Shown piece after piece: positions 26,387-36,663 of a DNA stretch of 64,000 bases. A program made the translations under genes and the position numbers. The notes under the pieces were generated by a model. It searched no databases. It saw only the letters and a list, made by a program, of their open reading frames with translations, and was not told the DNA's origin. This DNA is from Saxibacter everestensis (GTDB lineage Bacteria; Actinomycetota; Actinomycetes; Actinomycetales; Brevibacteriaceae), in NCBI RefSeq assembly GCF_025787225.1, contig NZ_CP090958.1, forward strand, positions 2,156,550-2,220,549. Direction: 5' to 3'. How positions within the stretch are numbered: position 1 is the first letter of the stretch; each line of letters starts with the position of its first letter.

Positions 26387-26724
26387 GGCTGATCGGCGCT
26401 GCTGGTGCCGCCTGCGCCAGGATCGTGCTCCTGCCCTGATCGTGGCTCGGTCGGCCGCTGAGCCAACTGTTGCTGTTGAGCCGCGATCTGGTCGCGGAGC
26501 CGGTCGATTACCGCATCCACCTCATCCATCCGGTAGCCACGGAATCCCAGCGAGAACCGGATGTTATCGATGTCCTCGGCTGTCGCCGGGTCGGGCAGCA
26601 TCTTTGTCGGCGCCGACGAGGCCGGCTTGTCGAGTCCGCCACGCACGAAACCAAATGCCGTGGCTACCGCCGCAATGAGCACGAGGACGGCGGCGCACAG
26701 GCCGATGACGATCCAGATGGGCAT
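26383..26724 (-). CDS. DivIVA-domain membrane protein
   Basis: This 113-residue protein has one N-terminal membrane segment (IWIVIGLCAAVLVLIAAVAT) and a short DivIVA-type motif: IDNIRFSLGFRGYRMDEVDA, then VIDRLRDQIAAQQ, a coiled coil. It resembles Rv1209-type proteins, probably a polar or septal membrane adaptor. It sits 21 bases after folP2 and overlaps the glycosyltransferase gene. Confidence 0.8.
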   Translation of the reverse strand: MPIWIVIGLCAAVLVLIAAVATAFGFVRGGLDKPASSAPTKMLPDPATAEDIDNIRFSLGFRGYRMDEVDAVIDRLRDQIAAQQQQLAQRPTEPRSGQEHDPGAGGTSSADQP

Positions 26725-26745
26725 CCCTCAATGGTGTCACAGCGC

Positions 26746-27627
26746 TCAGGCGAGGCCCCGCACGGAGCGGCTTGGCTGGCGGTCGCCCTTTATGCTCGCG
26801 ACCATGTCGAGCACCTGCCTGGTCGCGAGCACGTCGTGGCTCCGGAAGACCAGCGCACCCTGCCAGGCCGCCACCGCGGTTGCGGCCAGGCTGCCTTCGA
26901 GCCGTTGTTCCGGTTTGTCCAGACCGAGCGTCTCCCCCACGAAGTCCTTGCGGGACAACGCCATCAGGACCGGATACCCCAGGGCGACGATCTCCTCGGT
27001 ATGTTTCAGCAGCAGGAGCCCATGCCGGGTGTTCTTGCCGAAGTCGTGGGTTGGATCGACCAGAATCGAGGCTGGGTCGATGCCGGCCCGTATTGCTCGG
27101 GACGCCGATTCCTTCAGGGTCACGAGCACGTCGTCGAGCACTCCCCGGGTACTGCGTCCGTAGCGCATCCGGTGTGGGTCGGTGCGCGGCGGAAGATGGC
27201 CGGTATGCGAACACACGATGCCGATCCTGTGCGCAGCGGCGACCTCAATCAGCAGGGGGTCGTGCCCGGCCCAGGTGTCGTTGATTAAATTGGCGCCACC
27301 GGAGGCCGCCGCGTCGGCCACCTCGGAGCGCCAGGTGTCGATGCTGATCAGCACGTCCGGGTAGCTGTCACGCACCCATTCGACGAATCCCGCCACCCGC
27401 AAAATTTCCTCTGCGGCGCTGATCGCGTCCCCATAGCCGGCACGGACTCCGCCGATATCGATGATGTCCGCACCCTCGTCGATCGCCATCTGCACGGCGT
27501 CCTGCGCGAGGTTATCGTCGAGCGTCCTGGCACCGGAGTAGAACGAGTCCGGCGTCCGGTTGATCACCGCCATCACCGCCGGACGAGCCGGGGTGATGGT
27601 GCGACTTCCCAACCGGAGCAAGCTCAC
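26746..27627 (-). CDS. folP2: FolP2, dihydropteroate synthase homologue
   Basis: This 293-residue TIM barrel has DHPS motifs: VMAVINRTPDSFY, DIGGVRAGYG, ISIDTWRSEVA, NDTW and a final FRSHDV. The first loop lacks the DSFSDGG form and the pterin Asp-Ile-Gly-Gly-Glu is altered (DIGGVR). Family knowledge: actinobacterial FolP2 homologues have not shown DHPS activity, so folate synthesis probably relies on another FolP. It overlaps the LOG gene by 4 bases. Confidence 0.85.
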   Translation of the reverse strand: MSLLRLGSRTITPARPAVMAVINRTPDSFYSGARTLDDNLAQDAVQMAIDEGADIIDIGGVRAGYGDAISAAEEILRVAGFVEWVRDSYPDVLISIDTWRSEVADAAASGGANLINDTWAGHDPLLIEVAAAHRIGIVCSHTGHLPPRTDPHRMRYGRSTRGVLDDVLVTLKESASRAIRAGIDPASILVDPTHDFGKNTRHGLLLLKHTEEIVALGYPVLMALSRKDFVGETLGLDKPEQRLEGSLAATAVAAWQGALVFRSHDVLATRQVLDMVASIKGDRQPSRSVRGLA

Positions 27628-28388
27628 GCGTTCGGATCCTGGGCGGAAGCGATCCGCTGCACCGCCTCATCGACGTCGTCGGTGACGAACAACAGATCGA
27701 TATCCGGTTCCGAAATCATCTTCTGCTCCAGCACGGGTCCCTTGATCCAATCGAGCAGCCCCTGCCAGTACGCGGTGCCGACCAGCACGATCGGGAAGGA
27801 AGTCACCTTGCCGGTCTGCACCAGGACGAGTGCCTCGAAGAGCTCATCGAACGTGCCAAATCCCCCGGGCAGCACGATGAATCCCTGCGCGTACTTCACG
27901 AACATCGTCTTGCGGGCAAAGAAATAGCGGAAATTCACGCCGAGGTCGACGTACTGGTTGAGGCCCTGTTCGAACGGCAGCTCGATACCAAGGCCAACCG
28001 ACACTCCGCCGGCTTCCATGGCGCCCTTGTTCGCGCCTTCCATCGCCCCTGGCCCGCCACCGGTGATGACGGCGAACCCGGCATCGACCAGCCGACTGCC
28101 GATCTGCACGGCAAGCTCGTACTCCGGGGCGTCCCTCTGGGTCCGCGCGGAACCGAAAACGCTGACTGCCGGTCCCAGTTCGGCCAGCGCGCCGAAACCC
28201 TCGACGAACTCACTCTGGATGCGCAGCACCCGCCACGGGTCGGTATGCACCCAATCCGCCGGCCCGCCGGAGTCCAGCAACCGCTGGTCGGTCGTCGATT
28301 TCGGCACCAGGCCACGACGCAGCGTCACCGGGCCCTTGTTGTACTCGTACGGCTCCGGACTGGCACCCGGTCGTGAAACTTGACTCAT
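27624..28388 (-). CDS. LOG-family TIGR00730 Rossmann protein
   Basis: This 254-residue protein has the lysine-decarboxylase-like motif TGGGPGAMEGANKGAMEAGG and PGGFGTFDELFEALVLVQTG, characteristic of LOG nucleotide-5'-monophosphate phosphoribohydrolases, which release cytokinin-type bases. Its role in bacteria is uncertain. It starts the folP2/DivIVA-like/glycosyltransferase transcription unit, 35 bases after dapE. Confidence 0.88.
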   Translation of the reverse strand: MSQVSRPGASPEPYEYNKGPVTLRRGLVPKSTTDQRLLDSGGPADWVHTDPWRVLRIQSEFVEGFGALAELGPAVSVFGSARTQRDAPEYELAVQIGSRLVDAGFAVITGGGPGAMEGANKGAMEAGGVSVGLGIELPFEQGLNQYVDLGVNFRYFFARKTMFVKYAQGFIVLPGGFGTFDELFEALVLVQTGKVTSFPIVLVGTAYWQGLLDWIKGPVLEQKMISEPDIDLLFVTDDVDEAVQRIASAQDPNA

Positions 28389-28423
28389 GGACTCAGGCTA
28401 CCTGTCGGCGGCCTAGATACGGC

Positions 28424-29530
28424 TCAGCCCTCGAGCCAGTTGAGCAACGCGTCCCGAGCCTGATAGATCTGCGCGACCGGAACATGCTCATCGTCCTTGT
28501 GCGCGAGGAGCGGATCCCCCGGGCCGAAATTCACCGCTGGAACACCGAGCGCCGAGAAGCGGGCCACATCCGTCCAGCCAACCTTCGCCTCGGGGATACC
28601 ACCGATGGCGGCGACGAACTCGGCGGCCGCGGGCCGGTCCAGTCCGGGCCGGGCGCCCTCGGCGGAATCGGTGACCCGCAGCTCAAATCCCTCGAACAGG
28701 GTGCCAAGGTGCTCGGCGGCCTCGCTCGCGCTCATCGATGGCGCGAACCGGTAATTGACCGTGACGACGCATTCGTCCGGGATGACGTTTCCGGCCACGC
28801 CGCCGCTGATCGCAACAGCGGAGAGTGACTCCTGGAAGTCGAGTCCGTCGACGTTCTTTGCCTGCGGTTGGTATGCCTCCAGCCGGGACAGAATATGTCC
28901 CGCGGCGTGGATCGCGTTGACGCCCATCCAGGCGCGGGCCGAGTGCGCGCGTCGTCCGCGGGTGGTGACCTCGGCTCGCAAAGTTCCATTGCAGCCACCC
29001 TCGATGCCGGCCTTGGTGGGCTCGCCGAGCACCGCGAAGTCACCGGCAAGCCAGTCCGGATGGTTTTCGGTCACCCGGCGAAGGCCGTTGAGCTCGGCGT
29101 TGACCTCCTCATGGTCGTAGAACACCCAGCTGATGTCCCGCTGCGGATTACGCAGGGCAGCGGCAACTGAAAGCTGCATTGCCACCCCGGCCTTCATGTC
29201 GGCGGTGCCGCGGCCATAGATCAACTGCTCATCGCCATCACCGTCGAGCCAGGTGGGCAGGTTATCGGCGAGAGGCACGGTGTCCAGGTGACCGGCGATG
29301 ACGACCCGTTCAGGCTTCCCCAGCCGGGTCCGGGCCACGATGGTGTCGCCATCCCGCAGGATCTCCAGCTCGGTCCCTCCGGATGCGCCGATGCCACGCA
29401 AGGCGTGTTCGACGGCATCTGCCACGGCGGTCTCGTTACCTGACACCGACTCGATGTCGCACAACTGCCGGGTCAGCTGCGCTACGTCGCCATCCAGGTC
29501 GAGAAGGTTTGAATTCACTACGTCTGCCAT
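28424..29530 (-). CDS. dapE: Succinyl-diaminopimelate desuccinylase DapE
   Basis: From the ATG at 29530 the protein has 368 residues (M20 metallopeptidase). [30 protein letters not shown] and the final [12 protein letters not shown] carry the dinuclear zinc ligands and catalytic Asp/Glu. It cleaves N-succinyl-LL-diaminopimelate in lysine and peptidoglycan precursor synthesis. It is divergent from dapD with 73 bases between starts, so the last two succinylase-branch genes share a promoter region. Confidence 0.92.
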   Translation of the reverse strand: MADVVNSNLLDLDGDVAQLTRQLCDIESVSGNETAVADAVEHALRGIGASGGTELEILRDGDTIVARTRLGKPERVVIAGHLDTVPLADNLPTWLDGDGDEQLIYGRGTADMKAGVAMQLSVAAALRNPQRDISWVFYDHEEVNAELNGLRRVTENHPDWLAGDFAVLGEPTKAGIEGGCNGTLRAEVTTRGRRAHSARAWMGVNAIHAAGHILSRLEAYQPQAKNVDGLDFQESLSAVAISGGVAGNVIPDECVVTVNYRFAPSMSASEAAEHLGTLFEGFELRVTDSAEGARPGLDRPAAAEFVAAIGGIPEAKVGWTDVARFSALGVPAVNFGPGDPLLAHKDDEHVPVAQIYQARDALLNWLEG

Positions 29531-29603
29531 ACCTACGACCCTAGCGTTCGATGGGCTGTGGACATTTAGGCGGCCGTCAGAAAAGGAAAGTACGCTTGTC
29601 CGC

Positions 29604-30557
29604 ATGACAACTCGCTTCGCCACAGCCCTCGGACTTGCCACAATCACCACCAGCGGGGACACCCTGAGTGTCTGGTACCCGGAACCGGCCCTCGTGTCCT
29701 CAGCAGACGAAAAAGTGCGCGCCACATCTGACCTCGCTCGCCAGCTGGAAGCCCTTGAGGGCAGCGACGAGCTTCGCCAGGTCAATACTTCGGTGGTCAG
29801 CCAGACGATCGACCTCGACGTCGCGCCGGCCGACGCCGCCGATGCCTACCTGCGACTGCACCTGCTGTCGCACAGGCTGGTGACGCCGAACTCGATCAAT
29901 CTGGACGGCATTTTCGGGAAGTTGCCCAACGTCGTCTGGACGTCGGCCGGCGCGTGCACGGTCGCCGGCTTCGAACTCACTCGTGCCCGGCTGCTGCGCA
30001 ACGGCGCCGTCGCCGTCTACGGGGTGGACAAGTTCCCGCGGATGACCGACTTCGTGATTCCGACCGGCGTGCGTATCGCCGACGCCGACCGGGTACGTCT
30101 TGGTGCGCACCTGGCCGAGGGAACCACCGTCATGCACGAGGGTTTCGTGAACTACAACGCCGGAACGCTCGGCCATGCAATGGTCGAGGGCCGGGTTTCC
30201 GCTGGCGTCGTGGTGGGAATCGGCAGCGACATCGGCGGCGGGGCCTCGATCATGGGGACGCTCTCGGGCGGCGGGACCCAGCGGATCACCATCGGCGAGC
30301 GCTCGCTGCTCGGCGCCAATTCCGGCGTCGGGGTAAGCATCGGTGACGACTGCGTCGTCGAGGCCGGCCTGTACCTCACCGCCGGAACCCGTGTCACTGT
30401 GGTTGGCAACGGTGGCGACGGCGAGCAGGTCAAGGCCGTCGAACTATCCGGCCAGAACAACCTGCTGTTCCGCCGCAATTCGACCACCGGCGTGGTCGAG
30501 GTTCTGCCGCGCCACGGCGGAACTGTTCAGCTGAACGAAGCGCTGCACGCACATTGA
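29604..30557 (+). CDS. dapD: Tetrahydrodipicolinate N-succinyltransferase DapD
   Basis: This 317-residue protein is the actinobacterial DapD length. It has an N-terminal domain, then a left-handed beta-helix of hexapeptide repeats (about 165-260, with [20 protein letters not shown] and [20 protein letters not shown]). AAAGGAAAG lies about 13 bases before the ATG. Its TGA overlaps the next gene's TTG start. Confidence 0.93.
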   Translation: MTTRFATALGLATITTSGDTLSVWYPEPALVSSADEKVRATSDLARQLEALEGSDELRQVNTSVVSQTIDLDVAPADAADAYLRLHLLSHRLVTPNSINLDGIFGKLPNVVWTSAGACTVAGFELTRARLLRNGAVAVYGVDKFPRMTDFVIPTGVRIADADRVRLGAHLAEGTTVMHEGFVNYNAGTLGHAMVEGRVSAGVVVGIGSDIGGGASIMGTLSGGGTQRITIGERSLLGANSGVGVSIGDDCVVEAGLYLTAGTRVTVVGNGGDGEQVKAVELSGQNNLLFRRNSTTGVVEVLPRHGGTVQLNEALHAH

Positions 30558-31519
30558 GTGGATCCGGACCCCGGCGCCCGAATCGGGCGCTCGGCGCTCT
30601 GCTCGTCGCGGTGGTGGTCGTGGCTCTCGCCGTGACCACCACAATTGTGCTTGTGAGCAGGTCGACTATTGATCCAATCGTGACGCCGAAATGCACCGCG
30701 ACGGTGAAAGAGACCAGTTACGACCTTTCGCCGGAGCAGGCCGGAAACGCCGCGATAATTTCCGCTGTTGCCGTCGGCCGTGGCCTCCCTGCCCGCGCCG
30801 TCACCATCGCACTGGCGACGGCGGAACAGGAATCGAAGCTGATCAACGTCGACTACGGCCATGCGGATTCGCTTGGCCTCTTCCAACAGCGGCCGTCCCA
30901 GGATTGGGGCTCCGAGGAAGAGGTACAGGATCCGTTGTACGCCACCAACAAGTTCTACGACGCCCTGGTCAAGGTGAAGAATTACCGTTCGCTTCCGATC
31001 ACCGTAGCGGCACAGAAGGTGCAGCGCTCGGCCTATCCCGAGGCCTATGCGCAGCACGAGGACATGGCGCGCAACTTCGCATCGGGACTGACCGGCAACA
31101 CCCCGGGCGGAATCAATTGCCGGCTTCGGGGAATTTCTGATCCCGGGACCGACGACGAGGCGATCGACGAATCAACCAGCCCCGAGGATGCGGCCGAGCG
31201 GCTTAAGACATCGCTCGTTCAACAGTTCGTATCGGTGCAGGTCTCCAGCCGCGAGGTGAGCGACCAGCACTCCGAACGCGCGGTCTGGGAAGTGCGCGTC
31301 GGCAGTCGTGGGGAAAACTCCGCGGCAGTGGCGCAGCGAAACTGGGCGGTCGCTTCCTGGGGTGTGGCCTCGGCCGGCCGTTACAACGTCGTGGCGGTGG
31401 CGACCAAGCAAAAACAGTGGATCAGGTCGGAAAGCGGCAAAGCCTGGCAGGCCGACCGCGAACTGTCGACGGCCGATCGACTCGGCGCCGACAGTGACGT
31501 CGTGATCCGGGTCGGCTGA
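30554..31519 (+). CDS. Membrane-anchored lytic-transglycosylase-like protein
   Basis: This 321-residue protein starts at TTG overlapping the dapD stop (TTGA). An N-terminal membrane anchor ([20 protein letters not shown]) precedes an exported domain with AIATAEQES-type sequence ([20 protein letters not shown], then LGLFQQRPS), resembling the Glu-containing helix of lysozyme-fold transglycosylases. Coupling to dapD is consistent with a cell-wall role. Catalytic activity is inferred from the motif only. Confidence 0.7.
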   Translation: MSGSGPRRPNRALGALLVAVVVVALAVTTTIVLVSRSTIDPIVTPKCTATVKETSYDLSPEQAGNAAIISAVAVGRGLPARAVTIALATAEQESKLINVDYGHADSLGLFQQRPSQDWGSEEEVQDPLYATNKFYDALVKVKNYRSLPITVAAQKVQRSAYPEAYAQHEDMARNFASGLTGNTPGGINCRLRGISDPGTDDEAIDESTSPEDAAERLKTSLVQQFVSVQVSSREVSDQHSERAVWEVRVGSRGENSAAVAQRNWAVASWGVASAGRYNVVAVATKQKQWIRSESGKAWQADRELSTADRLGADSDVVIRVG

Positions 31520-31598
31520 GCGCTAGTCAAATCGAATAGATCGCGAGCCGGGTGTAGGAACGGGTCTGAATGCGCTCGCGGCCCTACATGCTGCTCGC

Positions 31599-31640
31599 GG
31601 TCTAGGTGCGGCGGTCTAGGTGCGGCGGTCCAGCTGCGAG
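31599..31640. repeat. 14-bp tandem repeat in the 3' region of gltA
   Basis: GGTCTAGGTGCGGC is repeated exactly at 31599-31612 and 31613-31626, with a degenerate third copy at 31627-31640. The array sits between the convergent transglycosylase-like gene and gltA. Confidence 0.8.
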
Positions 31641-31656
31641 CCAACTAGCCGGCGGC

Positions 31657-32949
<1,293 letters not shown>

Positions 32950-33106
32950 TACTTCTCCCCTTGCCCATGTTCCAGTGCAGAATGAGTCATCGTGCGAAGC
33001 GAGCCATAGGTCATTTCGGCGTCGTCAGCCAATGCAGACCCGCAACAATCTCAAAGAACGTTACCCGTACTCACCTACAGTCAGGAAATTGCCTGATCCC
33101 TTCGAT

Positions 33107-33128
33107 AGTATCTTGACATCAAGCTACT
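33107..33128. promoter_or_regulatory. MarR/TamR-type palindromic operator
   Basis: A 22-base palindrome AGTATCTTGA-CA-TCAAGCTACT (9 of 10 arm pairs) lies 31 bases upstream of tam and 157 upstream of gltA. The core TCTTGACATCAAG is a MarR-family-type site, as reported for Streptomyces TamR. No MarR gene is in this window. Confidence 0.65.
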
Positions 33129-33159
33129 TCAGCCGGTCGGACGGACAGGGAGACGAATC

Positions 33160-33942
33160 ATGAACTGGGATCCAGATGTCTATCAGCTGTTCTCCGATGA
33201 TCGATCCCGGCCGTTCTTCGACCTGTTGTCGGCCATTCGACCAGAAGATACAGCGGTTCGACGCGTAGTCGATCTGGGCTGCGGGCCGGGAAATCTCACC
33301 GCGGCGCTCGCGCGGCGCTGGCCCGCGGCCAGAATTTCCGGGCTCGATTCCGACGGCGCGATGATCACAAAAGCCCGAGCCGATCACGGCTCAGTGGGCA
33401 GTATCACATTCACTCAGAGCCAGATCGAGTCGTGGACCCCGGACGAACAGGATGACGTGGTGATCAGTAACGCCGCCCTGCAGTGGGTGCCCGGACACCG
33501 CGCCCTGCTGGGTTCATGGCTGACAAGTCTGAGGCCGGGCGCGTGGATCGGCTGGCAGGTTCCAGGCAACTTCGCCGCTCCCTCGCACCGGCTGATGCGT
33601 GGCCTTGCGGAATCGCCCCGGTGGTCCGGGCGGCTGGGCGATGTCCTGCGGCATGAGGACGTGGTGGCCGGGCCGGCGGAGTATCTGAGCATGCTGCAGC
33701 GCGCGGGCTTCGCGGCCACCGTCTGGGAGACCAGCTACCTGCACGTGCTTACCGGCGAGAACCCGGTGCTCGATTGGGTCCGGGGTACCGCGCTGCTGCC
33801 AATCCTCGCTGCCCTTGACGCTCATGAGGCAGATGAATTCATCGCGACATACTCAACCGCGCTCCGAGAGGCCTATCCCGCCAGCGAGCACGGCACCGTG
33901 TTCCCATTCCGCCGGGTGTTTGCTGTCGGCCGGAAGCTGTAG
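33160..33942 (+). CDS. tam: Trans-aconitate 2-methyltransferase
   Basis: This 260-residue class I methyltransferase begins MNWDPDVYQLFSDDRSRPF, typical of Tam. SAM motif I is VDLGCGPGNLT and SNAALQWVPGH follows. It methylates trans-aconitate, a spontaneous inhibitor of aconitase. GGGAG sits 7 bases before the ATG. The position opposite gltA fits a citrate-cycle housekeeping role. Confidence 0.87.
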   Translation: MNWDPDVYQLFSDDRSRPFFDLLSAIRPEDTAVRRVVDLGCGPGNLTAALARRWPAARISGLDSDGAMITKARADHGSVGSITFTQSQIESWTPDEQDDVVISNAALQWVPGHRALLGSWLTSLRPGAWIGWQVPGNFAAPSHRLMRGLAESPRWSGRLGDVLRHEDVVAGPAEYLSMLQRAGFAATVWETSYLHVLTGENPVLDWVRGTALLPILAALDAHEADEFIATYSTALREAYPASEHGTVFPFRRVFAVGRKL

Positions 33943-33972
33943 AACCGGCTCGGTTAGCTTGCGGACGGAACG

Positions 33973-35124
33973 CTAGCTTGCAGTCGGCCTGGTTAGCCGG
34001 CTGACCGCTTCGCCGATCCGTTCGTCACTCCCGGTGAGCGCGAAGCGAACATGCTGCGCACCGGCCGCGCCGTAGAAGATACCTGGCCCGGCGAGAATGC
34101 CGAGATCGGCCAGCCGGTCAATCGTGACCCAGCAGTCCTCATCTGCGCTGGCCCAAAGGTAAAGCCCCGCCTCGGAATGATCGATCCGAAGGCCCCAGGC
34201 TTCCAGTGCCGGCTTCAGGCTTCGACGCCGGGCCGCATATCGGTCCTTCTGCTCGGCCACATGGGTATTGTCGCCCAGCGCGGCCCGGGTGGCCTCCTGC
34301 ACCGGCTTGGGCACAAGCATCCCGGCGTGTTTGCGCGAGGTCGTGAGGCTCCTGATCAGTACGGGATCACCGGCCAGGAACGACGAACGGTAACCGGCAA
34401 GGTTTGACTGCTTGCTCAGCGAGTAGGCGACCAGCAGGTTGTCCAGCGAGCCGCCGCTGACTCGCGGATCCAGCAGGCAGGGGACGTCCGGCGTGCTCCC
34501 GGATCCGTCTTCCCACGCCAACTCGGCGTAACACTCGTCAGAGACCACGACGACATTGTTCGCCCTGGCCCAGCGAACGGTGGCCGCAAGGGTCTCCAGG
34601 CTCAGCACCTCGCCGGTCGGATTGCCCGGCGAGTTCAACCAGAGCAGCCGGACGGCCGATGTGTCCTCGCCAGGTTCACCGGAAATTAGCTCGACGGCGT
34701 CGATCGGCAGCGCGGTCGCCCCGGCGATCCTGGCGCCCATGTCATAGGTTGGGTATGCAATCCGCGGATGCGCGACCACATCCCCGGATGTCATACCGAG
34801 CAGGGTTGGCAGCCAGGCAACGAGCTCCTTCGATCCAAGCGTCGGCAAAACGGTTGTCTCGGGATCCAGGTCGGGTACGTTGCGCCGGCGGGCGAACCAG
34901 TCGGTGATCGCGGCGCGCAGTTCCGGTGTTCCGGCGGTTGTCGGATAGCCCGGCGCGTCCGCGGCAGCACACAGCGCGGCCTGGATATGTTCGGGGGTGG
35001 AATCGACCGGGGTGCCTATCGACAGATCGACCATGCCGTTGGCGTTCTCCCGGGCTCTGGCAGCATAGGGCGCGAGCGACTCCCAGGGGTAGTCGGGTAG
35101 GTCGAGACCGAATCCCGTCGCCAT
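33973..35124 (-). CDS. dapC: Succinyldiaminopimelate transaminase (DapC-like aminotransferase)
   Basis: This 383-residue class I/II PLP aminotransferase has NSPGNPTGEV, SDECYAELAW and SLSKQSNLAGYR with the Schiff-base Lys. Family knowledge: the ferredoxin-linked group next to fdxC (Rv1178 type) is annotated as DapC. It starts within the ferredoxin stop (TGATG overlap), so the two are coupled. Another amino-acid aminotransferase function cannot be excluded. Confidence 0.85.
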   Translation of the reverse strand: MATGFGLDLPDYPWESLAPYAARARENANGMVDLSIGTPVDSTPEHIQAALCAAADAPGYPTTAGTPELRAAITDWFARRRNVPDLDPETTVLPTLGSKELVAWLPTLLGMTSGDVVAHPRIAYPTYDMGARIAGATALPIDAVELISGEPGEDTSAVRLLWLNSPGNPTGEVLSLETLAATVRWARANNVVVVSDECYAELAWEDGSGSTPDVPCLLDPRVSGGSLDNLLVAYSLSKQSNLAGYRSSFLAGDPVLIRSLTTSRKHAGMLVPKPVQEATRAALGDNTHVAEQKDRYAARRRSLKPALEAWGLRIDHSEAGLYLWASADEDCWVTIDRLADLGILAGPGIFYGAAGAQHVRFALTGSDERIGEAVSRLTRPTAS

Positions 35125-35450
35125 CAGTGGTCTTGGTTTTGCGGCGGCAGGACGGCAATCATCGGGTGATCCTTACCCGTGTTGCCGAGCTTCGCGGCAC
35201 CGCCCGGCGAGCCGATCTCGTCGAAGAACTCCACGTTGGCCTTGTAATAGTCGGCCCACTGCTCAGGCGTGTCGTCCTCGTAGTAGATCGCCTCGACCGG
35301 ACACACTGGCTCACAGGCGCCGCAGTCGACGCACTCGTCCGGATGGATGTAGAGCGAACGCTCGCCCTCGTAGATACAATCGACAGGGCACTCATCGATG
35401 CAGGCTTTGTCCTTAACATCCACGCACGGTTGCGCGATGACGTACGTCAC
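35124..35450 (-). CDS. fdxA: 7Fe/8Fe ferredoxin
   Basis: From the GTG at 35450 with GAGGAGG 11-12 bases upstream, the protein has 108 residues and begins VTYVIAQPCVDVKDKACIDE. CVDVKDKACIDECPVDC and CVDCGACEPVCPVEAI bind the clusters. The first motif has the Cys spacing of [3Fe-4S]/[4Fe-4S] seven-iron actinobacterial ferredoxins. It is an electron donor; partners unknown. Confidence 0.92.
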   Translation of the reverse strand: MTYVIAQPCVDVKDKACIDECPVDCIYEGERSLYIHPDECVDCGACEPVCPVEAIYYEDDTPEQWADYYKANVEFFDEIGSPGGAAKLGNTGKDHPMIAVLPPQNQDH

Positions 35451-35577
35451 GGTCGGTACATCCTCCTCGGGCCTGGCCAGTCCTGACGTCGGCCCCATTG
35501 GGAAAACTAGGGTGAGTAGCTAATTACTATCTTTCAAGTATCCCTGATCTCTTGATCCGCAGAACCATCGGGTGGTT

Positions 35578-36663
35578 ATGACTCACGACACAGCAGGCGC
35601 TCCTTCCTCTGATCCACAAAGCTGGAAAGCCGGTACCCGGGTTGTGGTGCGCTATTCGCTCACATCCGGCGGTCTCAGCGACGCCCTAGGCACGGTCACG
35701 GCCAACTCGGCCGAAGCGCTCACCGTGCACACCCGGTCCGGCGATATCTCGGTGCCGCACACTTCGATAGTTCTCGGTCACGAGGTTCCTCCGGCGCCGG
35801 AACGCCGCGGCGCGGCGCACCGGGCGCTCGGCCCGTCAGGTTTGCAGCGGATATTCGCAGCGACCTGGCGCCCGCGGGAATCTGCCTGGTTGCATGCGGA
35901 CAACGTCCGCCAGGAACTGGCCGGCGCCGAAGGCGAAGCCGATGAATCCGGCGAGACCCGTGAGAGGGGCTGGCTGCTTCGGGCGGCAGGCGGCTACACC
36001 AGCCGGGCGAATTCGGCGCTTGCGCTCGACGATCCAGGTATGCCCCCCGGCCCGACGATCGAGGCGGTCAGCCGCTGGTACAGCGAGCGTTCGCTGACGC
36101 CCGCCGTGTGTGTTTTCGCCGTCCAGGGTGAAGTCCACCCCGCGGAGGCTGCACTGGATGAGGCCGGCTGGCAGTCGGCCAAGCCGACGGTCGCTATGAC
36201 GGCGGCGAGCATCGAGGTCGCCGGCGGCGCGATAAGGCCGGCCGACCTGCAGTCTCCCGACTGGGCGTGCGTACTGAGCGACGAACCATCCGACGACTTC
36301 TACGCAGGGCTGGGGCACCCTACCGCGGAGGGTCGGCCCACTCCCCTGCACGAGCTACTCACCTGCGCGCCGCAACAGATGTTCCTGACTGTATCCAGCG
36401 TGGCGAACGGTCAGCCAGCCGGCATCGCGCGATTGGCGATCTCACAGCGCTGGGCGGTGCTCAGCGATGTGAATGTCAATCCGGTCATCCGCCGGGGCGG
36501 CGTCGGCACCCTGATGGTCAGGCTGCTGGCGGCACACGCCTATCAGCAGGGATTCAGGTCGCTGGCCCTGCAGGTCGAGGAGCAGAACGAGGCTGCGCTA
36601 CGCGCGTACCAGAACCTTGGCTTCACCGAGCACCACCGCTACCACTACCGGGTCAAGCGCTAG
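35578..36663 (+). CDS. GNAT acetyltransferase with N-terminal SH3-like domain
   Basis: This is a roughly 361-residue protein. The N-terminal 70 residues form a small beta domain (GTRVVVRYSL, LGTVTANSAEALTVHT) and the C-terminus is a GNAT domain with acetyl-CoA site VNPVIRRGGVGTLMVRLLAA and NEAALRAYQNLGF. GTG at 35572 or ATG at 35578 could start it. Its TAG and the stop of the convergent VanW gene overlap in the palindrome CTAG. Substrate unknown. Confidence 0.8.
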   Translation: MTHDTAGAPSSDPQSWKAGTRVVVRYSLTSGGLSDALGTVTANSAEALTVHTRSGDISVPHTSIVLGHEVPPAPERRGAAHRALGPSGLQRIFAATWRPRESAWLHADNVRQELAGAEGEADESGETRERGWLLRAAGGYTSRANSALALDDPGMPPGPTIEAVSRWYSERSLTPAVCVFAVQGEVHPAEAALDEAGWQSAKPTVAMTAASIEVAGGAIRPADLQSPDWACVLSDEPSDDFYAGLGHPTAEGRPTPLHELLTCAPQQMFLTVSSVANGQPAGIARLAISQRWAVLSDVNVNPVIRRGGVGTLMVRLLAAHAYQQGFRSLALQVEEQNEAALRAYQNLGFTEHHRYHYRVKR

